Below, in pieces: positions 38,204 to 50,110 of a stretch of 64,000 nucleotides of DNA. Within the stretch, counting starts at the first letter, position 1. The number at the start of each line of letters is the position of its first letter. The notes beneath the pieces were generated by a model that saw only the letters and a list, made by a program, of their open reading frames with translations, was not told where the DNA came from and searched no databases. Origin of the DNA: Hydractinia symbiolongicarpus. Lineage: Eukaryota > Cnidaria > Hydrozoa > Anthoathecata > Hydractiniidae. Location of the stretch: positions 19,355,001 to 19,419,000 of the forward strand of contig NC_079879.1 of NCBI RefSeq assembly GCF_029227915.1, given 5' to 3'. The position numbers and the translations under genes were made by a program.

Positions 38204-38553
38204 GAAAAATTATTGTATTACTGGCAACATTTGCAATTGTTTTCATTGTGGTAAATAATAAACATCTGCCTTAAAAAAATATACAATGTTTTGATCCTCA
38301 CGCTTCCTGCAAATGCAATAAAAAATACACAATAAACAATTCAAATAGTTCCAGTAGTTATGTTCAATTTACATGCGACAAGGCGGCGAATGATTTTAGT
38401 AACTATATTCCCGCTGGATTTCAATGCAGACAACTTACTCGGGAAGAACATCTAAACGATTCGAAACAAACAAAGGTGTTTAGAAACATTGGTTGTGAAC
38501 TCAGATGCACAGGTAGATCTTGTAAAGAAACTGGTTTAATAATAAGGCAATGA
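38204..38553 (+). pseudogene. Degraded cysteine-rich secreted protein (copy 4)
   Basis: After an acceptor-like TTTTTTAG (38202), a hydrophobic signal segment (IIVLLATFAIVFIVV) runs into an in-frame TAA at 38272-38274. Thirteen bases later the same frame resumes at a cysteine and gives the family's full eight-cysteine domain: C-x6-C-x-C, a FTCDKAAN block, GFQCRQLT, then GCELRC-x4-C and a stop at 38551-38553. The prosegment of about 50 residues is missing between the two parts. It lies on the opposite strand to the other copies and is the most divergent in sequence. Because the cysteine domain is open and conserved, a rescued gene structure using an exon I have not seen is possible. As it stands it looks like a deleted, stop-containing copy. 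Confidence 0.75.
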
Positions 38554-38559
38554 TAAATT

Positions 38560-40525
38560 GATTTTTTCAATATTTGGTACGAATTTATACACATCTGCAT
38601 TGCCATTGAAAACATCAAGTCCTTAAACGTTTGAATGGTTGACAAAAGAGAAAGAATCTTTAGGACCTTTTAAACCGCATGTAAATTTTTATTTATACAG
38701 ATATTATATATTTAACTATATATTTGTAACAGAATAGTTTTAAAATACTCTAAATATATCACTTATGTGTAAATATTTATATGTTTATTATTATTTAAAT
38801 TCTCATTTTAAAATTCAACCTAAACGTGTATAAAGTCCATTTTTTGTTATAAAAAACAAACTACTATAGTTCTTTTTGAATTTGCAGTTGCGTGTAGAAT
38901 GATGTCTGCATAATCATTTCCTGATGAATAATAAATAACCATTCGGTACGGCTTTCGGCTAATTTACTAGACATTTTATGACAGCATATCAGCTCGTTTT
39001 TGAAGCCATTGTTAATATAATACAATAGTAACCAATTAAAAATAAAGAAAGAAAAAGGAAAAAGAAGAAAGCAAACACTTAACTATTTGCAGAAAAATAG
39101 AATAAATTGTGTTTCGCAAAACGCTTTCAGTTTTTTTTATTAATTTTATCTTTTTTTATTATGCAGATTAAGTTCTGGTATAGTGCCAAAATTATTCGTT
39201 AGCAAGAAGCAGTTGCATACGATCTACAAATGGTAACATAAAAACTGACACAACGACGGTTTTGGGGGCATTTTTAAAGCTGGCAAAAGAAATCGAAATT
39301 TGGCTGCGAAAATGCAATTTTTGTATGTGCGTATTCTATTTACCGTCCATGTCAGCTGCAACGAATATTTACAAAATATCTGGAAAAAGAGGCAAGCTGA
39401 CGTCAGCAAGAGCTTAAAAGGGAGGCGAATATGTTAAATTATTATCTTTAGCGAAGCCTCTGAAACGTAAATCACGTTCTCTGCCAAGGTCACATGCATT
39501 TACTTGCAACATTCTGGTAGCTCAATCCACTACACGCACCTAACTTGTTTTTTTATCAACGAAATATAATAAAACACGTTTACTATCCGAAATGGACTTA
39601 AATTTCTTAGTTTTTTCCTTCATTCTTATTATCTCTTGTTCATTTCATTTCTTTTCTAGACTAGAAAGTCTAGGATAACTACCTTGTTCCAGGAATTAAC
39701 GGGGCACAAATTAACGTTAACACGATTTAGCTCAACTGACTTACAAAAAGTATTAAAATAACGCGAATCAGGAAATATTTTCATTTTAGAAAAGGGTTTC
39801 TTTGACCACTAGCTTCTCTTCTTTTCTTCAGAACTCTTACAATATGAGCTGCCCTAATGCCTGCCTTAAAGGAGAATGAACAGCATCAGGACGATACTAA
39901 TTTCATTTTTGCGTCAATTCAGCAATTAGAACAAATTATGTGTGTGCGTGTGAGCTTTGTATTGCGATTGTTTGGAAAATGAAATTCTGAAACTTTAATT
40001 TCAGATTTTAAATTAACTAGTCATTTTTTTATATCTTCCCGGATGTTTACATTACACTCTAATAAGAGTCATTTAATTACCGCGAATTTTTAAAATATGC
40101 GCTAATTTTGTGCCATGTTAATTTACTAGAATAAGGTATCTACCCTGGGCCTTAGAAATTGTTATTTTTGGAAAAGACAATAAGAAAGCTTCGTTTCATC
40201 TTCAACGTAAAGACAATTTCACTTTCAATTTCACTTTAGGAAAGAATCCGACATTCATTCATTGCTTGCAAAGTATTTTATCGAAGCATTCAGTTACCGT
40301 TGCTCTTGCTGTTTGAAACTCCAGAATAATTATTTGCAATATAATGTTTGGCCACCAGGACATCGTAAGTAAAAATTGACCTATGCTCGTCAGCTAGCTA
40401 GCTAGTCAGTGTATTGATTGTTTGCTTGTATATTTTTCGCGCTGAAATTGAGCCATTCGTAATGCATGGTTGTGAAATATGAACATTTTCAAAACAACAA
40501 TCACGACAAATTAATGTGCGTTACT
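38560..40525. other. Non-coding stretch
   Basis: AT-rich. A GTGTAGTGGATTGAG phrase on the minus strand at about 39520-39540 resembles the A-box side of the SINE at 33 kb but lacks a B box. Confidence 0.4.
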
Positions 40526-40534
40526 TGAAAATGC

Positions 40535-40770
40535 TAGGCAGGGTAAAAAGACTTTTTGCTTGGAAAGAATATTACAAACCAGGAACTGTACAATGGTCTA
40601 TCATCAATATCCGCAAAGATTAGGAAACAAAGATTCAGTCTGGCTAGGCATTGTGTCCGTCACAATGAAACTCATCGAGAGGAAGAAACGAGAGAGGAAG
40701 ACATCGAGATGTTAATTTCTGACACGAGATTACACTTGACTATGGAACTTCGAGTATCGAAATCGTAAAG
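40535..40770 (+). pseudogene. LINE ORF2 C-terminal fragment
   Basis: The frame contains ITNQELYNGLSSISAKIRKQ followed by RFSLARHCVRH. This resembles the conserved tail after the reverse transcriptase in many animal non-LTR elements (the TNxELYG.LPxxSxKIRxRRLxxAGHCxRH pattern). The expected downstream tryptophan/glycine-rich segment is replaced by charged sequence and a stop, and no RT core precedes it. It is a short dead fragment. The match is from remembered pattern only. Confidence 0.65.
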
Positions 40771-40779
40771 TTCGACGTA

Positions 40780-43040
40780 AAATTGTGGAGTCGATTCGGG
40801 ACAAAATTTGGCCAAGGTGACATGAGGTGAGGTGATTTTTTTATTTGTTTGTTTGTTTACTAAGTAAAAGCTGGATATATGAATGGTGGTTTGCTAACCT
40901 CACTAATTGCTAGGACTACATAAAGCTAGCTGGATACCCAGTTGTTTGTTTTTAGGAGCCTCAAGGGCAATTCTCTGGAATTTTTGTTCATCTAGTAAAG
41001 AGCATCATACAGGGATTAAGGCCTTAATGTTTTTCAAATGAGAGGAAAACACTTTATAAGCCAGCTTTAGATCACTTAACATAAAAAAACTATGCTTGCC
41101 TTCATTCACAATAAATTCAATCTACAAGTTGATAAGAACAGCATGACGATAAGGACTATCTTCACCGAAATGTTAGATGTTTAAAAACGCATGAAATTTT
41201 TTTTATATTTCATAGAGGGTTTTAAAGTGACTTTATATCATACTATGTATGATATTCTTATTTATCTTCGCGGTCAAACACCTTACAAAATTTTTTGACA
41301 AAGAAAAAATCAGTTCGATATTTTCAGGATTTATTCGCAGAAACCATATGCATTAAATAATTCTACTTGTGCACTAATATAAAAAAAAGTTACCTAGGAC
41401 AGGTGGTGAACTACAAGAGAGGACATTTCACGATAACAATAAAATATCAAGTCGTTTTTAAATTATCTTTTTAAATAAACCTTTGGGCTGTGTAGTAGCT
41501 GCAATGCTGCTAATTTTTGAAAAATTAACCGATATTTGCAAGTTAGGGCTTTCGAACATCTTTAAATTTCTCCCGTAACTGGCAAGTCTGTAGAAAGTAC
41601 CCAGTTTTTCTACTATCAAAGAACATCTTTTATTTCTGCGTTTTGTCCTCCTTTTATGATTTTAGTGTTATCACATCAGCTCCAAATAATTTTCTTTCAA
41701 AAATCAAGATGATTTTGACGATATATAGGGAGAAACCCGAACTTAATAAGAACATTACGTCATGTCTGTTATATCTTTTTGATTACCATAGGTGGTTAGT
41801 TTTTTATATCTCATTGTAATGTAGTATATAAACTGTCTTTTGGAATATTCTTGCATTGCTGATGTTGGCCGCGCTTACTACCGAAAACTTTAATAAAATA
41901 AAAATAAAAAAGAATTAATTATTAATTAAAACCGACTTGATTTTTTCAAAAAAAATATTACCCCATTTTAGCCATTATTAGCCGTTATTGCATAACATAG
42001 ATCGATGACAGTTGTAGCTGTTGAAACGTAGCCTAGAATAAACTTTTTTCATACCTGGTAAATGTCTATATATTCATTAATTTTTCTTCTTATTTTTCTT
42101 CCTACGTTTATGTCGTTTTCCGTTATACTTATAATAAAAAGTCCTAAAACATTTAATAAACTACAAACTACACTATAAAATACAAAGACATTGACATTTT
42201 TTACCAGTTATGCAAAAGTATAAAAAGGTGCAATTGCAACTTAAGTGATGAATATTTTTAAATAATTAAACGAGCATTATGTAATTAATTATGACAGAAG
42301 TTGGCAAGTTTCGTTGAGTTATCTTGCAGCACTGATTTTAACAAAATTTATTTAGCACTCACGATTCCGTTTATATAAAGTATTAAAAAAGAAATTAGCG
42401 TGAGAAAGACTTATTAGCTATGCTTCCTAAATAAACCAATCTAAGATTTTGTCAAGTTTTATGTAAACGACGCATGGAATATTTGTTTATATAATGAAGA
42501 AAATAGACAGTCAGCAAGAAAAATATACAATTTGAGTATATTGTACCAAAATGCGATTGAATCTTTGATAGCTAGTTCACTGTTATAAATTTTTAAAGAA
42601 AGGTAATTTTGAGGTTTCTTGCCTTCTTGACAATTCCAGAAATCAAATTTTGTGAAAACTTTTAAAATCCTTAGAAGGCAAAGTTTTATTCCGCAAAAGC
42701 GTTAAAACGTTAAGCCGTGGAATTAAATTCCGCAATATTGTAGATCAAAGGTAAAATTCTTGGAAATCAGCGTTGTAGTTCAAAGTACTTTTAAAAATCT
42801 TTGTCACATGTGTAAAAGACTGCCAGTATATTTGATCACCAATTACGAAATTAAAAGAGGTGTTACAACTATAGCTAAACTAAATTCGTCTCAATGAGTA
42901 TAAAACTAGTAAAAGCAAATAAATGGTTTTAAATAGATAGTAAAAAAATAAGTTTTAACATCTCATTACTCAGTAAAAAACAGTCATAACACTTCATATA
43001 AGATAATAAAGTACTTTTGCTCACTCTACAAGCTCGCCCG
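40780..43040. other. Non-coding stretch
   Basis: AT-rich; nothing recognised. Confidence 0.4.
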
Positions 43041-43045
43041 GTAGT

Positions 43046-43237
43046 GTGTTTCTCTTGCCTAAAACAATCATGGATAAAATTAAAGAAACAAAGTTAGTTT
43101 CGTCATTTTCCTTTAAGTACGCACACGTAGGCCAGGTAGAGAACGTATTAAATTCACTAGTAGCATTCGTTAGCACCTTACAACGAAATAATTCACGTCG
43201 TGGCCCACGACAGATCACCAAACCAAACCAAATAACT
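43046..43237 (+). pseudogene. Possible LINE reverse-transcriptase fragment
   Basis: A 64-codon frame includes SSFSFKYAHVGQVENVLNSL, which looks like the segment preceding the RT core in non-LTR elements. It has no further support and may be chance. Confidence 0.25.
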
Positions 43238-43684
43238 TAAGGTCCGAAGTTTAATTCTGCTGTAAACATTGACAAGTTTAAAATACACGACTCTAATATA
43301 GAACAACCAATGTAATCACTTGTGGCGGGTAAATTCAAAAATTAGCCGTGCTGTTTCATTATATTTTATCCATGATTGTAGTAATCAAGAAAACACCGCG
43401 CATATTTTGCTGTGTTTGGGATTGGCTGGTTCGTCTCGCCGCCCTGGTTTAAAAGAAGGGAATAGACGTTGCATATTTGTGCACTCGTAATTTAAAAAAT
43501 GCAATTGTGCAAATCAACACTTCCTATAAAACAGAAAAAACACTAATGGGGAAGTAATTTTACAGTACACTAGCAGCATGGATAAAGCAATGTCATTGGA
43601 ATTGCAGCAACGCAATTGGGAGCAATTTACAGAATACCAGCTGTGCCAATAAAACATTCCATGTGAGTAAATTTAAGGGAACAT
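43238..43684. other. Probable 3' UTR/flank of the kinase gene
   Basis: Downstream (minus strand) of the kinase stop codon. I saw no clear AATAAA in minus-strand orientation within the first 100 bp. No other gene. Confidence 0.35.
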
Positions 43685-43885
43685 TCAAGCTAACCATCTC
43701 TCAAAATAGGATAAAACGGTCTGGCTGTCTAACCTGCCATCAACATTTTCCTTCAAGCACTGTATAATAAGAACCTTGTAGTCATTGTTTTTTACCATAT
43801 CGACTTGCTGTTCACGTAAATCTGGTACTGGTTGTTGCCTTATGCACATTTCACAAAACAGTACACCGAAGCTGTATACATCAAG
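43685..43885 (-). CDS. TKL-type kinase, terminal exon (end of kinase domain)
   Basis: This 66-codon exon plus stop completes the kinase encoded mainly at 48144-49829. It follows a TTCTTTCAG acceptor (43886-43894). It opens with LDVYSFGVLFCEM, the DVxSFG motif of subdomain IX, whose aspartate stabilises the catalytic loop. Next comes a helical C-lobe segment containing DLREQQVDMV and QCLKENVDGR; the final arginine is in the position of the conserved subdomain XI arginine. It ends SYFERWLA and TGA at 43685-43687. The upstream exon ends in the codon AAA at a GTGAGT donor, so the join is phase 0 and places DVYSFG the usual distance after the APE motif. The protein ends soon after the domain with no C-terminal extension. 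Confidence 0.85.
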   Translation of the reverse strand, partial: LDVYSFGVLFCEMCIRQQPVPDLREQQVDMVKNNDYKVLIIQCLKENVDGRLDSQTVLSYFERWLA

Positions 43886-46800
43886 CTGAAAGAATTGAAA
43901 TAATAAAAAGTCTGACTTTTACTTGGTTTTTCTTACATTAGAAGATTGACCATTCTTACCCACAATAGGTATCTCCATTTCTGAAAACCTTTGCTATTAT
44001 TAAATTTGTTTAAGTCAAGGAACCTGACACTATGAAACTTTAATTTTATCTATATGATGCTTGCCACGCATTTTTGCACTTTACGTATTAAAACAGGGTA
44101 GCCACTAATAAATATATTTTTATCACAGTATATTACAGCACTCTTTTATGTATATTGTTTCCGTTTTTAAGTATTTTGTAATGAAAGATTTTAGTGCATA
44201 AATCGAACATGAAGTATCTTTTGGGAAGAAATATCCAATATATCCAAGCACAAAGACATGTCCAAGTACTATGTTTTCTTAAGCATTTATTTTTTTTATT
44301 TTTCATTTATATGTTTCCTTAATTCTGAAGTTCAATGACTGAAGAAAGAAAACGAGAAAGATAATATTTTGAGAAAAACTTATTCCAAACATTCACTTCC
44401 CCTATATCTGTTTTCAATTCCAATTTATCAAACCGGTATAAATTGTTTACAAGCCTCTTTGAACCGTTTACTTAGTCAACCATTCAATATTTGTCAAATT
44501 TAGCTGTTGCAGTTAACAAATGTGCATGTGAGGCGAAAAAAGTTTAACATAATATGTAGATTAATTGAGACAAGCTTTCCACAAGTTAAACACATAACGC
44601 GATTACAAACGTAGAAAAATATACCAACTAAGAAACTTAAAAATATCAAAATATGAACAATATCATAGTAAAATACATCTTACTGGAAAAAGACCAATAA
44701 CAAGTTCAGTTCCTTATTCAGGTATCACTTAGGCAAACGTTATGTTTCAGATTTTTACTTGAAGGAACTTTTGTCAGTAAAGATAACAACGAATGCTGAC
44801 ATAATCAAAAAACTTGTAGTTTACAGTCCAGATTATTACAGGGAAACTCGCAATTGGCATTTCGTTGGTTTTAAAATGTTCATTATGGTGTGCAAATCAG
44901 CTGTGCAATTTTTTTATCTCTGCTTTGTCACAAATCTAAATTTATTTTACCCTTTATTTGTGCACAGCTTGAAACACTCACCAATATGGTATACAGAATC
45001 ATCAGCTTTTGAGAAATAGTTGAAGAGATATTGGGTTAAAAAGGCTTTTAATAATGTCAGGTGGGTTAATCCAGCTTTAGAAGTTAGTTCTAATTATCAA
45101 CGGAGAAGAATTTAGTTATTTTTCGCCATTTCCAAGTTACAATGCCTCAAGCTTGCAGCGCGAAATGCACCAACATGTATTGATGTCAATCTAAGTGCCT
45201 TGACGTCGTGCCATAACGTTTAAAAAGTTAGCATATACGTCATACTTTTTTAGGCTAGTTCAAAGAGAAATTAACATATATAGTTTGCCTGCTACAGACA
45301 AACACGCACAACTTACGCAATCGTATATTAGATTCGTGGAAAAATCCACTAAGGCAGAGGGACAATGGAAAAAAGTGTTATTTAATTTTGATAACGTCAC
45401 TATTAACCTGTCGATACACTAAAAAATATTTTTAACAGTGTATTTATCCTTTGCCTATCTGGGTAGAGCTTGAAGCTGTGTTCAAGAAAAATTTTAGGAT
45501 CATGTGTTAACGGAACGTTATTAGTGTATTGTGATGACTTCATTAATTAAAATCAATGAACCTTTTAGACATGCATTTGTCGGCGACTTCAAAGTAAACT
45601 GAACACAACCACTTTGCATGTAACAGACATAATCAACGTAATATCGCATAAAAGTCGGCAAATCCGTGAAAAAGTTTATTAGGCAGAAGAACAATGGAAA
45701 AGACAGGAGGAAATATCAATTTTGATGACGTCTGACCGTAAAATAATAATGTTAAATTACTTTGTGAAGATAATAGGTTTTAGTACCTTGTCAGACAGGG
45801 TAGTTTTGTTATTAGCACTCAAAATCTAGTAAAATCTAGTAATTTATGTACCGCTACACTAGCCTGGCACCCTTCGGTGCTTTACTAGGTCGGTAATAAA
45901 AACGGCGAGAAAAAAGTGCCTAATTAAAGTTCTACCGGCTTAAAATAAGCCGTAGAACAATAACACAGACTAAGCATGTTAATACAATAGACTGGTCGAT
46001 AATCAATTAAGTTTTCATGATGTTTATTTTTAGAAAAATGTTTACCTGTTGCATTTACTATGAAGAGCTTAAAGCTTGAATCAAAATATTGTTATAGAAA
46101 CATGTGTTTCAACAAAAGTGCAAGGAGTTGAAAGGCTTTAAAGATTTTGCTGATGTTAGCAAAGACACACAAATATAAGCAAACTTTTTTTAAAACAATT
46201 CGTCATCCCGTTGTGTGGAGCTTAAAATACTGATTAAGGGAAATGATAGGATAATGTGATTTTCAAAAACGGTTAAGAAGATAATAGAATTTTAAATTAT
46301 TTTGATAACGTCATCAATCAGTTTTTTTTGAAATTTTAAAAGTATTTTTGACGCCAGTCTTATTTTGATAACGTCATCAATCAGGTTGTTTTGAAACTTT
46401 AAATGTGTGTTTGAAGTCAGTCTTGAGGATTGTTCGATATCGCTAGAAATTCTCGTAGTTATAACTAACTAGAATTTGTCGGCGAAAGTAAATTATATTA
46501 AAAGATTTTTGCTGAAGTTAAGGAAGTTTGAAACTCAAAGAGAACTCTTTAAGGAATAGTTGCCTTGCATTTATCCTTCATCACATTCAGATACCACCCT
46601 GCGCTGCGAATAAAAGTTCATGATAAATGTTGATTTTAAAGACCAGACTGACTGGCTTGGTCGTTTGCTTTATAAGAAAGTCCCCACAATAAATCAATTT
46701 TGTTTATGTCTTTGTAAGTGATGAACTATTTATAATTGAGAATGTTTTCACATTTGCCAAACAGGTAGCTGAATCAAAAAACAATGGAATATATTTCTCT

Positions 46801-48143
46801 TTATTGTAATGGCCACGTACACAAAGTAATTAGAAGAAGTTCAAGATCAAAATAGAATGTTGAACAACATGTAAAAAACATTATTTTCATTATTTTATAT
46901 TGCTGAACTTCCCCCCAAAAAGATAAAGAAAGTAAAGATGCAAGAAATAAAGATGAAGCCACCACATTAAGCATTCGATTTGACATGAATGTTTTCGATC
47001 TGTATATTTATTCAAATTTACCGCCATCTCATCATAACAAACTTTCGTTCGAATTTAATAGTATGTTGAGGAAAAGGGACTTTAAACTAAACAAAATATT
47101 GTTGCTGGTCATGACAGATATCTCTTTACTTCAAAGAGGTTTAAACGAAGCTCTTAAAATGCTTTTAATACAATAAAATATTCTTGGTTATCTCGAGTTA
47201 TAGATTTTATTCTTGATGTTTACCAGTAGGTAAATCCAAAACCCACTTATTTTCACCCCATACAGCCATGAAGATTCTTAAAAACCGTTCCTAGGAAAAT
47301 ACCTGGATACTTAGTTGTGAAGTATAGTTATTTATTTGTTATTATAGTAGTTATCTTAATAGATTTTAGGATTTAGAAATCAATAATTTTTTTAATAATT
47401 ATCACCTTCCACCTGTAACTGCCTTGGATAAGTTTGCAAAGATGGATTACCCAATACGTTTGGGTTGATAACGCCATAAAAAATACTTACATCCCGTTAT
47501 CTCTGTAATCGTTCATCAAAAGGACCTGATTCTATATATTTTCTTGATGATCATTTCACACCTCTACACATTAGAGGCAACGGCTTAACGAAATTTTTCG
47601 CATATCAACAGGCTGATGACGTCATCAAAATTCCTTCTTGCATATCTCAGCGACACCACTTAATGGTATGCATTATTTTAATAAGGGTTGCGAATGTTAC
47701 ATAATAGAAAGAACAGGCTAGAAATTTTTATTTCATTGTAATGACAAATTTAAGGCAAAATAAATTGAAAAAGGATTGGAATGGTCTACGCCATCTCCCT
47801 TATGGGTAACTAGGAGCAACCAGGGCACAAAATTGGGCCAACACATACATTTTCTTTATCAGTATTTCAGGCTCTACAAACTAATTCTTTGCATCTCCAT
47901 TGTTGACGTTATCGTATTTCAAATGACAGATCTTCCTCATTGTTCCTCCGCCTAAGCTGATTTTTCTAGTGGAAATATATAATTGTTGCTTCCTTAATGA
48001 TGTGGATTATTCCACACCCATTCAACTAGAACTGAATATTTTATTAACTTTTTTTATTACTATAAATAGATGTCCTGTAAGTATAAATAAAAGATAAGAA
48101 AATCTGAATTTGCTGCTGTGAAATAAAAATATAAGACACTCAC
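43886..48143 (-). other. Intron of the kinase gene (~4.26 kb)
   Basis: Bounded on the minus strand by the GTGAGT donor at 48138-48143 and the TTTCAG acceptor at 43886. It contains relics of the GTGGATTTTTCCAC repeat (about 45330-45400, weaker at about 45655-45735) and a GTTCTACCGGCTTA hairpin with a near-complementary arm (about 45931-45960). It also has a TTTTGATAACGTCATCAATCAG tandem duplication at about 46300-46430. No extra exon was recognised. Confidence 0.7.
46300..46430. repeat. Two tandem ~63-bp units in the kinase intron
   Basis: TTTTGATAACGTCATCAATC begins both units (about 46300 and 46363), followed by TTTGAAA.TTTAAA and a CAGTCTT end. A related TTTTGATAACGTCAC lies at about 45388. 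Confidence 0.8.
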
Positions 48144-49829
48144 TTTCGTGTTCTGAGTATTAGTACATGCTTCAGGTGCGGAATATAATGAAGCACCAGG
48201 ATAGGGCGTTTTTGAATGGTGAATAAGGTTAGCTGCACCAAAATCTGAGAGTTTTCCTCTCCATCCGTCTTTGCCACGGTACAATAGAACATTAGCACTA
48301 CTAACATCGCGGTGGATAATAGGGGCAGGCTTGGACAGGTGAAGATAATTCAAAGCACGAATTGTATCGAAGGCTATCTGTAAACATTCTTGATCCACCA
48401 AATTTCTTTCCGTTATCAATGCGCGCAAGTCAGTTTCAAGGAGTTCCATTATAAATAATGGACAACCGTTATCGTTTGTTGCGCCGATAAATTGAACAAG
48501 GCATGGATGTCGACACCTGGATGCTATTGTCATTTCACGTTCAAATAGCCCACGACTGTAATCAGATATTATTAAGTTGTGAATTTTCTTAACAGCAACT
48601 TCAGTTCCACGAAACTTTCCAACTTCTACAGTTCCCCAACCACCATCACCTATTTTCTTCTTCATTAGATCTATTTCTTCACGCTTCAGTATCCAATCTA
48701 GTCCTTCATTTTTCTGGACTTCTCGATTTTGGCTTCTTCGTGTTAGAACTTGTGCATGAGATGACCTCAATCGTTCAGCCATTGCTTGATTTTGATTTCT
48801 TGTTTCTGCTAACTGTGCACGAAGGGACGTTAATTCTTCATCCTTTGCTTGAAGTTGCACACGAAGAAAAACCGATTGTTCAACCATTGCTTGATTTTCT
48901 TTCAATTGTGCACGAAGGAACGTTAATTCTTCATCTTTTGCTTCATTTTGATTGCTTGTTTCTACTAACTGTGCACGAAATGACCTCAATGGTTCAACCA
49001 TTGCTTGATTTTGATTTCTTGCTTCTGCTAACTGGTCACGAAGGGACGTTAATTCTTCATCCTTTGTATCATTTTGATTTCTTGTTTCTGCTAACTGTGC
49101 ACGAAGGGACGTTAATTCTTCATCCTTTGCTTGAAGTTGCACACGAAGAAAAACCGATTGTTCAACCATTGCTTGATTTTCTTTCAATTGTGCACGAAGG
49201 AACGTTAATTCTTCATCTTTTGCTTCATTTTGATTGCTTGTTTCTACTAACTGTGCACGAAATGACCTCAATGGTTCAACCATTGCTTGATTTTGATTTC
49301 TTGCTTCTGCTAACTGGTCACGAAGGGACGTTAATTCTTCATCCTTTGTATCATTTTGATTTCTTGTTTCTGCTAACTGTGCACGAAGGAATGTTAATTC
49401 TTCATCCTTTGCTTGATCTTGATCTCTTGTCTCTTCTAGTTGCGCACAAAGAAAAACCGATTGTTCAGCCATTGCTTGATTTTCATTCAATTGTGCACGA
49501 AGGAACGTTAATTCTTCATCTTTTGCTTCATTTTGATTCCTTGTGTGTACTAGTTGTGCGTGAAAGAATCCTACTTGTTCATCTTTTGCTTTATTCTGAT
49601 TTCTAGTTTCTGCTAGTTGTCCACGAAGGGACGTTAATTCTTCATCTTTTGCTTGATCTTGATTTCTTCTTTCCACTACCGGTTTAAACGTTACTTTTTC
49701 AAATTTTCTTTCGAATTTTTGATAGATTGACGGGAGTTCTCCTTGAAATGCAAAATCTCTCATCTGATTACCTAATTTTTTTTCCATTGCCGGTAATTGA
49801 TTTCTTTCCACGTTAAACCCTTCGTTCAC
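48144..49829 (-). CDS. TKL-type protein kinase with coiled-coil repeats, main exon
   Basis: A 562-codon exon, phase 0 at both ends, between acceptor TATTTAAG (before 49829) and donor GTGAGT (from 48143). It opens with GTG, so this is an internal exon or translation begins at the strong-context ATG at residue 15. Residues 1-55 match the exon of the upstream array. Residues about 55-375 are heptad-like coiled-coil repeats of the AKDEELTSLRAQLAETRNQN type. The kinase domain starts near 390: glycine loop GDGGWGTV, VAVKK lysine, FEREM glutamate, HRDVSSANVLL (about 507), DFG (about 530) and SAPEA (about 551), so the catalytic residues are all present. The usual lysine of HRDxK is serine here. Overall it is most like TKL kinases; substrate unknown. 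The coiled coil suggests oligomerisation and the kinase is probably intracellular, since no signal peptide or membrane segment is seen. Confidence 0.88.
48841..49404 (-). repeat. Two tandem 282-bp coding units (94 codons each)
   Basis: The segments 48841-49122 and 49123-49404 are virtually identical at the DNA level, differing mainly near the outer end. The period is an exact multiple of three, so the duplication lengthens the coiled coil by 94 residues without breaking the frame. Shorter, older repeats of the same theme flank it. Confidence 0.92.
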
Positions 49830-50110
49830 CTTAAATAGAAAAATACTTAAATATTAATTCACTACAATCTTCTTAAAAATATATTTAGACAAGGACGTTT
49901 TTAATGACTTTGCTACATTTTTTTTTTAAATTATGAAATGGAAATACAGTATGGGTCAAGTTAAATGAAATAGTTTCTGTAAAAGTGTGTTTACTGTAAT
50001 TATTGGGAAGGTAATGCTATTAATGATGCATTCACATAAAGAATTGAGCAAGTGATGGATCCAGATTTCTTTCAGGAAGGTGACTAGTTTAACTGAAGGA
50101 ATTGCAGGTA
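49830..50110 (-). repeat. Kinase-exon 5' flank homologous to the array unit
   Basis: Intronic sequence just upstream of the kinase exon matches the region upstream of each array exon. Shared words in order include AGACAAGGACGTT, then CAGTATGGGTCAAG, then a TTACTGTAATT/TTACAGTAATT site, GATGCATT/GGTGCATT, and ACTAGTTTAACTGA. The array unit and the kinase exon therefore share ancestry beyond the coding part. Confidence 0.8.

Noticed and set aside
48740-49606. Plus-strand 288-codon open frame
   Set aside because: It is antisense to the coiled-coil repeats; its length and its HEGTLILHPLL-type repeats simply mirror the periodic coding sequence on the other strand.
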